6,286 nucleotides of DNA from an uncultured Clostridia bacterium. Lineage in GTDB: Bacteria > Bacillota > Clostridia > Oscillospirales > Acutalibacteraceae. Below are positions 1 through 4,468 of the stretch, in pieces. The stretch is from NCBI GenBank assembly GCA_946497265.1, contig CAMMKL010000127.1, positions 1 through 6,286 on the forward strand, in the 5' to 3' direction. The position numbers and the translations under genes are program-made. The first letter of the stretch is position 1. Each line of letters opens with the position of its first letter. The notes below the pieces were generated by a model, which worked only from the letters and a program-made list of their open reading frames with translations, was not told the DNA's origin and made no database searches.

Positions 1-5
1 CGGTG

Positions 6-302
6 TTAAGGGAGGTTGGTTTCTTTTAATGCGGCAACGAGGCGCTCCACCAATTCCACCTGCTGTTCATTTAGGCCGTCAACGCAAACCCAATTTCGCG
101 TTTCTAAGCCTAGCAGATAATCGGTTTGTACGTCAAAGACCGCGCCGATCTTGCAAAGCACCTCCATAGAAGGATACGCCGCCCCCTTCTCGTAAGTACT
201 GACCGTAGATTTTGCAATATCCAGACGCTTTGCCAGTTGGTCCTGGGTCATATTCCTTTGTTTTCTCAAAGTGAGTAGTTTTTTCCCGAAATCAGATGAC
301 AT
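6..302 (-). CDS. XRE-family HTH transcriptional regulator (tandem paralogue A)
   Basis: This is a 98-residue cytoplasmic DNA-binding protein, complete with a TAA stop at the window edge. Residues 6-65 form a Cro/C1-type helix-turn-helix domain. Helix 2 is around TQDQLAKRL, the recognition helix is around KSTVSTYEKG, and the typical closing motif is FDVQTDYLLGL. A short tail follows, with an N-W-VCVDGL linker (70-77) and a final amphipathic helix (about 78-93) that may mediate dimerisation. The ATG start is supported by GAGGTG at 310-315, seven bases upstream. The gene lies 119 bp downstream of a same-strand paralogue of identical length; an ungapped manual comparison gives 45 identical positions out of 98. 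No ligand-binding or peptidase domain is present, so it is probably a simple repressor. Its target is unknown, and autoregulation is only an inference from the family. The HTH call is firm; the biological role is not known. Confidence 0.93.
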   Translation of the reverse strand: MSSDFGKKLLTLRKQRNMTQDQLAKRLDIAKSTVSTYEKGAAYPSMEVLCKIGAVFDVQTDYLLGLETRNWVCVDGLNEQQVELVERLVAALKETNLP

Positions 303-331
303 CTATTTTCACCTCAGTTACTTATCCTACC

Positions 332-349
332 AAAAAAATGTAAAAAAAA
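332..349. other. Two phased A-tracts upstream of the first XRE gene
   Basis: Seven A residues (332-338) and eight A residues (342-349) lie with starts 10 bp apart, roughly one helical turn, between two XRE genes. Phased A-tracts are known to bend DNA. The tracts lie 17-47 bp upstream of the ATG at 302, so they could belong to the promoter or leader of that gene. I found no convincing -35/-10 pair there; TAGGAT on the minus strand (324-329) is the best -10-like hexamer. Confidence 0.35.
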
Positions 350-421
350 CTACAGTGGAACATAGTAATTGAGGGAAAACGATAAATTCATGAGACTATT
401 TGAGAAATTTCCCCGTCCAAA

Positions 422-718
422 TTAGTGAGGCTCGGTCTTCTTCATACTGTTGACCATGTCTTGGATGAGCGCAACATTTTTACTGCTTAAGCCGTCCACA
501 CATACAAAATTGTGGTTGTTAAGTCCCAGCAGGTAATCGCACTGGACATCAAAAATTACGCTGAGTTTGATAATCACGGCGACGGAAGGGTCTGTGGTAT
601 CTCTTTCGTAACTGCTAACGGTCGAAGCAGAAACACCCAAACGCTCTGCCAGTTCCGCCTGCGTCATGTTATATTTCTTGCGCAGTTTGCGGAGCCGTTC
701 CGGTAACATATGCATCAT
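422..718 (-). CDS. XRE-family HTH transcriptional regulator (tandem paralogue B)
   Basis: A 98-residue helix-turn-helix protein. The HTH domain occupies about residues 6-66, with NMTQAELAERLGV as helix 2, ASTVSSYERD as the recognition helix, and FDVQCDYLLGL closing the domain. The tail carries N-F-VCVDGL (70-77) and a C-terminal helix, exactly collinear with the neighbouring regulator at 6-302. The two look like products of a tandem duplication that have since diverged, most visibly in the recognition helix (AKSTVSTYEKG versus SASTVSSYERD) and the wing loop, which suggests different operators. The first of three near-adjacent ATG codons is chosen because a near-perfect Shine-Dalgarno, AAGGAGGTG (727-735), sits eight bases upstream. 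A perfect dyad at 761-778 upstream is a candidate operator. It is probably a cytoplasmic repressor; its regulon cannot be read from this window. Confidence 0.93.
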   Translation of the reverse strand: MMHMLPERLRKLRKKYNMTQAELAERLGVSASTVSSYERDTTDPSVAVIIKLSVIFDVQCDYLLGLNNHNFVCVDGLSSKNVALIQDMVNSMKKTEPH

Positions 719-760
719 TTCCTGTTCACCTCCTTAGTACATAATATACAGGGAGGTACG

Positions 761-778
761 GTTAAATTGTAGTTTAAC
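761..778. promoter_or_regulatory. Dyad upstream of XRE paralogue B, candidate operator
   Basis: GTTAAA (761-766) and TTTAAC (773-778) form a perfect inverted repeat around TTGTAG. The dyad lies upstream of the -10-like sequences TATATT/TATTAT on the minus strand (741-748), about where the -35 region of the paralogue B promoter would fall. A second TTGTAG occurs at 796-801 in the same orientation, 29 bp further away. Autoregulatory binding by an XRE protein is inferred from position and symmetry only. No good -35 hexamer was found, so the promoter itself remains tentative. Confidence 0.4.
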
Positions 779-1222
779 GAAAAAGATATATTAATTTGTA
801 GAAAAATGAAATATCTTAATGGAAATGAGGCAAAAAATACGTTAATTCTTACCGGCTTATCATTATTAAAAAATCCATATTATGTAATATAAAAATTATG
901 ATTATTGTAAATTTCCTTAATTCGGAAATTTTATCCATACAACACAAATAATTATTATTTTAAACAAACAGATAATGTAATTGCATTAGCATTAAATGAA
1001 AAGATAGATTTCTTTTTCAATTAATAAGCAAAAATGTATTATAAAATGATAAAAAGTAAGGCTTGTGCAAAAAAAGGCGAAACAAATCAAGCCATAACCC
1101 CAAAATACTTATTGGAGGCAATAGCCGGTAAAAAATTGAAGAAAACGTATACTGTTAGATATGAGTCGAATCAAACATACTTTATTAATAAAATATTAAT
1201 TAGAGAAAAAAATAACAGGGCA
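779..1222. other. AT-rich intergenic region without a supportable gene
   Basis: This stretch of about 440 bp is visibly much richer in A and T than the flanking core genes. No ORF with a ribosome binding site or recognisable domain was found. A 71-codon plus-strand ORF (1034-1249) lacks a Shine-Dalgarno and runs into the end of the RHH gene, so it is not called. The region holds a perfect 14-bp palindrome (877-890), an 8-bp-arm inverted repeat AAATTTCC/GGAAATTT with a 7-base loop (909-931), and an imperfect 14-bp palindrome (974-987). It could be decayed foreign DNA, a binding region for the neighbouring regulators, or the site of an unrecognised small RNA; the sequence does not decide. Confidence 0.6.
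909..931. repeat. Inverted repeat AAATTTCC / GGAAATTT
   Basis: Arms at 909-916 and 924-931 are perfectly complementary around a 7-base spacer (TTAATTC). It lies downstream of the ribbon-helix-helix gene on the minus strand. There is no immediate uridine run after the hairpin on either strand, so a terminator role is weakly supported; a protein-binding dyad is equally possible. Confidence 0.4.
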
Positions 1223-1408
1223 TCAATTTTTCTTATACTCTTCATCTAAATGATCCATAGCATAGATAATACATTGCGTCAGCAAGGCGTTGCGGCTCAG
1301 GCCAAGGCGTGCAGCCAGCTCATCGACGTGTTTGACTAAGTCAATATCCAAGCGGATCGAGTATACGTCTTTCTCCGGTTTTGATTTTTGAGGTTTAAAC
1401 CCGGACAT
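1223..1408 (-). CDS. Ribbon-helix-helix (Arc/CopG-type) DNA-binding protein
   Basis: A 61-residue protein with the layout of a ribbon-helix-helix DNA-binding domain. A basic N-terminus (FKPQKSKPEKD) is followed by a single beta strand DVYSIRLD (about 14-21), helix A DLVKHVDELAARLGL (22-37), a conserved turn with SRNA (38-41), and helix B (39-54). Two copies would pair through the strand to insert into the major groove. The start at 1408 is supported by AAGGAG (1417-1422) eight bases upstream. Proteins of this size serve as plasmid copy-number repressors, antitoxins or mobile-element regulators. No toxin or relaxase gene accompanies it here, so it is an orphan within this window. It sits between two XRE genes on the same strand, with AT-rich spacers on both sides. 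Fold assignment is good; role is unknown. Confidence 0.85.
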   Translation of the reverse strand: MSGFKPQKSKPEKDVYSIRLDIDLVKHVDELAARLGLSRNALLTQCIIYAMDHLDEEYKKN

Positions 1409-1430
1409 AGAAACAACTCCTTATTGACAA

Positions 1431-1449
1431 ATTATATTATACAATGTAT
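1431..1449 (-). promoter_or_regulatory. Candidate promoter -10 and dyad for the RHH gene
   Basis: On the minus strand, two overlapping TATAAT hexamers (1431-1436 and 1436-1441) lie 23-33 bp upstream of the RHH start codon. A palindrome, ATACA-A-TGTAT (1439-1449), covers the upstream -10 copy. No good -35 hexamer sits at 17 bp spacing from either. RHH proteins commonly repress their own promoters from such short dyads, so an operator is plausible but inferred. Confidence 0.35.
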
Positions 1450-1570
1450 TTTGGTTATATATTCGAAAGTGTATGCAAAAATAGACTACAAATTTAAAAT
1501 GGAAGAAACAAAAAATACAGAGATAAAAAAGACAATCGATTTTGCTTGCTGCATAAAGGATTATGATAAC

Positions 1571-1912
1571 TTATTTGGAGATATTTTTGGCTATGTTTAA
1601 GGATTTTCCATCTTTTACAAGGAACTCGGCGAATTTGCTGATCAATAGCCTATCGCTGGAAGTTGTTCCTAATGGCAATCGCAGGTAACGTTCACTCGGT
1701 TTATAAGGGTAGCGGTCCTCAGTTCGCCCCAATAAATAATCTACCGAAACGTTGAAATAATCGGCAATTGCGACAAGAGTGTCATTAGAAGGCTGGCTTC
1801 GACCGCGTTCGTAGGACGAAATACAATGCTTATTCAAGAAAAGAATATTTGCTAATTGTTTTTGCGTTAATCCCTCTTCTGTCCTCAAATCAAATAGTCG
1901 CATTTTAATCAT
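1571..1912 (-). CDS. XRE-family HTH transcriptional regulator (113 aa, divergent pair, left)
   Basis: A 113-residue protein with an N-terminal Cro/C1-type HTH domain (about residues 5-63): LRTEEGLTQKQLANIL leads into the recognition helix KHCISSYERGRSQPS, and the domain ends with FNVSVDYLLGRTED. About 50 C-terminal residues follow, with a probable helix (SSDRLLISKFAEFLVKDG); they do not resemble the VCVDGL tail of the two XRE proteins at 6-718. The ATG at 1912 is preceded by purine-rich AAGGAAGG/AAGG stretches; an ATG three codons further in is a possible alternative start. The gene is divergent from the XRE gene at 2062, and a perfect TATAAT on the minus strand (1961-1966) serves it. Base composition is more AT-rich than in the core genes to the right, consistent with an accessory origin. 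It is probably a repressor, and possibly acts on its divergent neighbour. Confidence 0.92.
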   Translation of the reverse strand: MIKMRLFDLRTEEGLTQKQLANILFLNKHCISSYERGRSQPSNDTLVAIADYFNVSVDYLLGRTEDRYPYKPSERYLRLPLGTTSSDRLLISKFAEFLVKDGKSLNIAKNISK

Positions 1913-1951
1913 AAAGATCCTTACCTTCCTTTAATGAATTTTCATTTCCGT

Positions 1952-1989
1952 TATAATAGAATTATAGGGTTAAAAATCTTTGCGTCTTG
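1952..1989 (-). promoter_or_regulatory. Promoter of the 1571-1912 XRE gene, with dyad over the -10
   Basis: The minus strand has a consensus TATAAT at 1961-1966. It is one arm of a perfect inverted repeat, TATAAT-AGA-ATTATA (1952-1966), which may be an operator. The -35 region at the usual spacing (about 1984-1989) is a poor match and overlaps the -35 of the divergent promoter (1987-1992). A weak -35 with a strong -10 would fit a promoter that depends on regulation, but this is inference. Confidence 0.5.
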
Positions 1990-2015
1990 AAATTCGTAAA
2001 ATTAGTCCTTATAAT
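1987..2015 (+). promoter_or_regulatory. Promoter of the 2062-2358 XRE gene
   Basis: TTGAAA (1987-1992), a 17-bp spacer and TATAAT (2010-2015) make a near-consensus sigma-A promoter. Transcription would start near 2022, about 40 bases before the ATG at 2062. An inverted repeat CCTTA-N8-TAAGG (2007-2024) spans the -10 and start region and could be an operator. The -35 overlaps that of the divergent promoter. Confidence 0.8.
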
Positions 2016-2061
2016 GGGGTAAGGTCGCTTAAAAAATAACTAGAAAACGAGGAACGCCGCT

Positions 2062-2358
2062 ATGCTTGCATATAGCTCGGAAAAGAAACTGCCGGAGCAG
2101 AGGTCGACCGTAGGCCGGCGCCTCCGCATACTTCGCATGCTGTTCGGATACTCGCAAAGGGAAATTGCAGCGCTGCTGAAGATCCATCGCTCGACCTATA
2201 CTTATTATGAGCTGGACAAAGCGATGCCATCGGTTGCCACAATTATCACTTTGGCCGGTTACTATCAGGTGAGCACAGATTACTTGTTGGGCCTTGGGGA
2301 AGACGACTCTATTTTTGAACAGCCCCTTTTTCAAAAGGAAGACAAGGAAAGGCCATAA
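2062..2358 (+). CDS. XRE-family HTH transcriptional regulator (98 aa, divergent pair, right)
   Basis: A 98-residue protein with an HTH domain at about residues 16-77: VGRRLRILRMLFGYSQREIAALL (helices 1-2), recognition helix around HRSTYTYYELDKAMPS, and closing motif YQVSTDYLLGLGED. The N-terminal 15 residues are a polar extension, and the C-terminus is short and charged (FQKEDKERP). Despite its equal length, it is not collinear with the 98-residue regulators at 6-718 and lacks their VCVDGL tail. The start is supported by GAGGA (2049-2053) eight bases upstream and by a near-consensus promoter at 1987-2015. It is transcribed divergently from the XRE gene at 1571-1912 and converges on pyk, from which a bidirectional terminator separates it. 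It is a probable repressor and could be the antagonist in a two-repressor switch; that function is inferred. Confidence 0.92.
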   Translation: MLAYSSEKKLPEQRSTVGRRLRILRMLFGYSQREIAALLKIHRSTYTYYELDKAMPSVATIITLAGYYQVSTDYLLGLGEDDSIFEQPLFQKEDKERP

Positions 2359-2403
2359 CAAGATACATCCTGTATATACCCTTTTCGGAAAGGATTAAAC
2401 GAG

Positions 2404-2448
2404 AAAAGGCTCAGGAACCCGATTGGATACGGGAACCTGAGCCTTTTT
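2404..2448. terminator. Bidirectional Rho-independent terminator between XRE gene and pyk
   Basis: Arms AAAAGGCTCAGG...CCCG (2404-2421) and CGGG...CCTGAGCCTTTT (2430-2447) pair across 18 positions, with a symmetrical two-base mismatch (AA opposite AA at 2416-2417/2434-2435) and an 8-base loop. Because the stem begins with A4 and ends with T5, it gives a U-run on both strands, serving the plus-strand XRE gene and the minus-strand pyk gene. Confidence 0.93.
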
Positions 2449-2480
2449 GAATATTGAAAGAAGATAAACGAAGGAGAGGG

Positions 2481-4253
2481 TTAGGCGTTCTCTTCCGGAT
2501 GGTGCTGTTTATTCACGCCGCTAAAGACAATGCCGCGTTTGGTATCTAGGGTAACGGTGGTACCATCTTTGAGCAGCTTGGTGGCATTTTCCGCGCCCAG
2601 CAGGACCGGTTTGTCGAGCGCCAGCCCTACAATGGCGGCGTGAGAGTTTAAGCCGTCGGCTTCTGTGATAATGCCTGCCGCATCCCGGATGAGGGGGAGG
2701 ATGTTGTTGCTGGTCTGTGGAATCACAAGGATATCGCCGGTTTTGAAATTCCGCAAGGCCTCTTCTTCGCTTTCACAGACGCAGAGGTTTCCGCAGACCG
2801 ATGTATTGGAGATGCCGTTGCCGGATACCAGGACGTCACCCACCAGATGCACCTTGAGCATGTTGGTCGTACCGGAAACGCCGAGCGGGATACCTGCGGT
2901 AATGACGACCAGATCGCCGTTTTTCACCAGGCCATGTTCGCCCGCGACTTCCACAACATGTTCAAACAATTCGTCGGTGTTGTCTTTTTCTTGCATCAAC
3001 AGAGGAATCACGCCCCAGGAAAGATTCATCTGGCGCAAAACGGTAGGATCGGTAGTACCGCTGATGATCGGGCAGTTGGGGCGGTATTTGGAGATCATGC
3101 GGGCGGTTTTACCGGATTTGGATACCGTCATAATAGCGACGGCGCCCAAGTCATGCGCTGTGGTACAGGTAGCGTGCGAGATAGCCGAAGTAACGTTGGG
3201 GCGTTCCAGAATGTCGCGCTTGCGGAAGCGGCCTTCGTAGTCGATGTCGTCTTCGGTGCGTTCTGCAATGCGTGCCATCGTTTTGAGGGCTTCTATCGGA
3301 TAATCGCCCGCGGCGGTTTCCCCGGAAAGCATAATAGCGGAGGTGCCGTCATAAATGGCGTTCGCAACGTCGGTGGATTCCGCGCGGGTTGGGCGTGGAT
3401 TCTTCATCATGGAATCGAGCATTTGCGTGGCGGTGATTACCTGTTTGCCGGCGTTGTATGCCTTTTTAATGAGTTCCTTTTGGATAATCGGGATTTCTTC
3501 CAGTGGAATTTCTACGCCAAGATCGCCGCGGGCAACCATAATCCCATCGGACTGGTCAATAATCTCGTCAATTTTTTCCACGCCTTCGGCATTTTCAATC
3601 TTGGCGATCAAGCGGATGGTGTCGCAGTTGTTTTTTTCCAGTTCGGCTTTCAGCTGGCGAAGGTCGTCGGCGGTACGGGTAAAGGAAGCGGCAATGAATT
3701 CAAACCCTTCTTCTACGGCGAACTTAATATCGGAACGGTCTTTTTCACTGATGAACGGCATAGAAAGGCGTACGCCTGGGACGTTGATGCCTTTATTGGA
3801 GGATACGACGCCCCCGTTAATAACGGTACATTCGATGTCGGTTTCCGTAATGTTGGTAACGCGCAATTCAATCAGGCCGTCGTCGATCAGGATGCGGGAG
3901 CCGTTCTGTACATCCTTGGGCAGATCTTTAAAGCTGATGGAGCAGCGGGTGCTGTCCCCTACAATATCTTCTGTGGTCAGGGTAAACGTCTGGCCTTTTT
4001 CCAGATGGACCTTGTTGGGGTTGAATACGCCGGTTCGGATTTCCGGGCCTTTGGTATCCAATAAAAGCGCAACGGGCAGTTTTAATTCCTCGCGCAATTT
4101 TTTTACGGCGTTGATACGAACCTTTTGCGCTTTATGGTCCTGGTGGGACATGTTGACACGGGCCACATCCATACCGTTGAGCATCAGCTCGCGCAGGACG
4201 TTGATGTCGTCGGTTGCAGGACCAAGGGTGCAGATAATTTTTGTCTTTCTCAT
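2481..4253 (-). CDS. pyk: Pyruvate kinase with C-terminal PEP-utiliser domain
   Basis: Pyruvate kinase catalyses the last step of glycolysis, phosphoenolpyruvate plus ADP to pyruvate plus ATP, in the cytoplasm. The 590-residue protein is full length for the Bacillus/Clostridium type. Visible motifs are ARVNMSH (31-37; potassium and phosphate site), DTKGPEIRTG (66-75), the signature IAKIENAEGV with catalytic Lys218 and metal ligand Glu220, RGDLGVEIP with metal ligand Asp244, and TATQMLDSM (274-282). Glu71 corresponds to rabbit-muscle Glu117, which is typical of K+-dependent enzymes. The B domain lies at about 72-168 and the C-terminal allosteric domain at about 345-470. Residues about 475-578 form the extra PEP-utiliser-like swivelling domain, with NSHAA in place of the usual TSHAA; His538 is kept. 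The ATG at 4253 is chosen over an in-frame TTG at 4271 because GGAGTG (4260-4265) lies six bases upstream of the ATG. The gene is monocistronic and divergent from the M15-like gene. Confidence 0.97.
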   Translation of the reverse strand: MRKTKIICTLGPATDDINVLRELMLNGMDVARVNMSHQDHKAQKVRINAVKKLREELKLPVALLLDTKGPEIRTGVFNPNKVHLEKGQTFTLTTEDIVGDSTRCSISFKDLPKDVQNGSRILIDDGLIELRVTNITETDIECTVINGGVVSSNKGINVPGVRLSMPFISEKDRSDIKFAVEEGFEFIAASFTRTADDLRQLKAELEKNNCDTIRLIAKIENAEGVEKIDEIIDQSDGIMVARGDLGVEIPLEEIPIIQKELIKKAYNAGKQVITATQMLDSMMKNPRPTRAESTDVANAIYDGTSAIMLSGETAAGDYPIEALKTMARIAERTEDDIDYEGRFRKRDILERPNVTSAISHATCTTAHDLGAVAIMTVSKSGKTARMISKYRPNCPIISGTTDPTVLRQMNLSWGVIPLLMQEKDNTDELFEHVVEVAGEHGLVKNGDLVVITAGIPLGVSGTTNMLKVHLVGDVLVSGNGISNTSVCGNLCVCESEEEALRNFKTGDILVIPQTSNNILPLIRDAAGIITEADGLNSHAAIVGLALDKPVLLGAENATKLLKDGTTVTLDTKRGIVFSGVNKQHHPEENA

Positions 4254-4287
4254 TTCAAACACTCCAGTCAATTTTATTCATTTGAAC

Positions 4288-4344
4288 ATGGCTTTGCCAT
4301 AAAATTTCTATTCTTATCATACACTAAAATTGACAAGAAGAAAA
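4288..4344 (-). promoter_or_regulatory. Tentative pyk promoter and leader hairpin
   Basis: On the minus strand, TATGAT (4316-4321) with a 17-bp spacer to the poor -35 TTTTCT (4339-4344) is the best promoter candidate for pyk; TTGTCA (4327-4332) is a better hexamer but too close to the -10. The resulting leader would carry a small perfect hairpin, ATGGC-AAA-GCCAT (4288-4300), about 35 bases before the start codon. No catabolite-responsive element was recognised. Confidence 0.4.
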
Positions 4345-4389
4345 GACCTTGCTAAAAAATGGTGGTATCTATTGGAAGCTTTCTTTTAC

Positions 4390-4418
4390 TTGAAAATGTC
4401 GGAATTTCGTTATACAAT
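4390..4418 (+). promoter_or_regulatory. Promoter of the M15B-like membrane protein gene
   Basis: TTGAAA (4390-4395), 17 bp, and TACAAT (4413-4418) form a near-consensus sigma-A promoter. Transcription would begin near 4425, giving a leader of about 44 bases that includes the AGAGGTGG ribosome binding site (4451-4458). Confidence 0.75.
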
Positions 4419-4468
4419 CAATAATGATATTAGTATAAATATGTCTAAACAGAGGTGGTGGTGAACGA

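Noticed and set aside
303..421. Possible terminator for XRE paralogue B from GGGAAA/TTTCCC-type complementarity
   Set aside because: The arms are short and about 30 bases apart with no following T-run at the right place; the evidence is too weak to call.
512..706. Plus-strand 64-codon ORF opposite XRE paralogue B
   Set aside because: It is a shadow frame of a clear HTH gene with no start signal of its own.
1034..1249. Plus-strand 71-codon ORF in the AT-rich region
   Set aside because: There is no ribosome binding site before its ATG, no recognisable domain, and composition as expected for AT-rich spacer (Lys, Ile, Asn, Tyr). It also overlaps the 3' end of the well-supported RHH gene.
1388..1600. 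Plus-strand 70-codon ORF between the RHH and XRE genes
   Set aside because: It begins inside the RHH coding sequence on the opposite strand, lacks a ribosome binding site, and crosses the RHH promoter. Only the promoter-like sequence at 1424 is worth a note, as a finding.
2029..2361. Minus-strand ORFs opposite the XRE gene at 2062-2358
   Set aside because: They have no domain or ribosome binding site; the plus-strand HTH protein with promoter and ribosome binding site explains the region.
2847..4064. Long plus-strand ORF of 405 codons opposite pyk, and other plus-strand ORFs at 2665-3240 and 3355-4302
   Set aside because: They are antisense shadows of pyk: no family resemblance, no ribosome binding sites, and the minus-strand protein is an unmistakable pyruvate kinase over its full length.
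4254..4271. In-frame TTG as an upstream start for pyk
   Set aside because: The extra six codons contain the Shine-Dalgarno GGAGTG that serves the ATG at 4253, and the protein family starts at MRKTKIICTLGPA.
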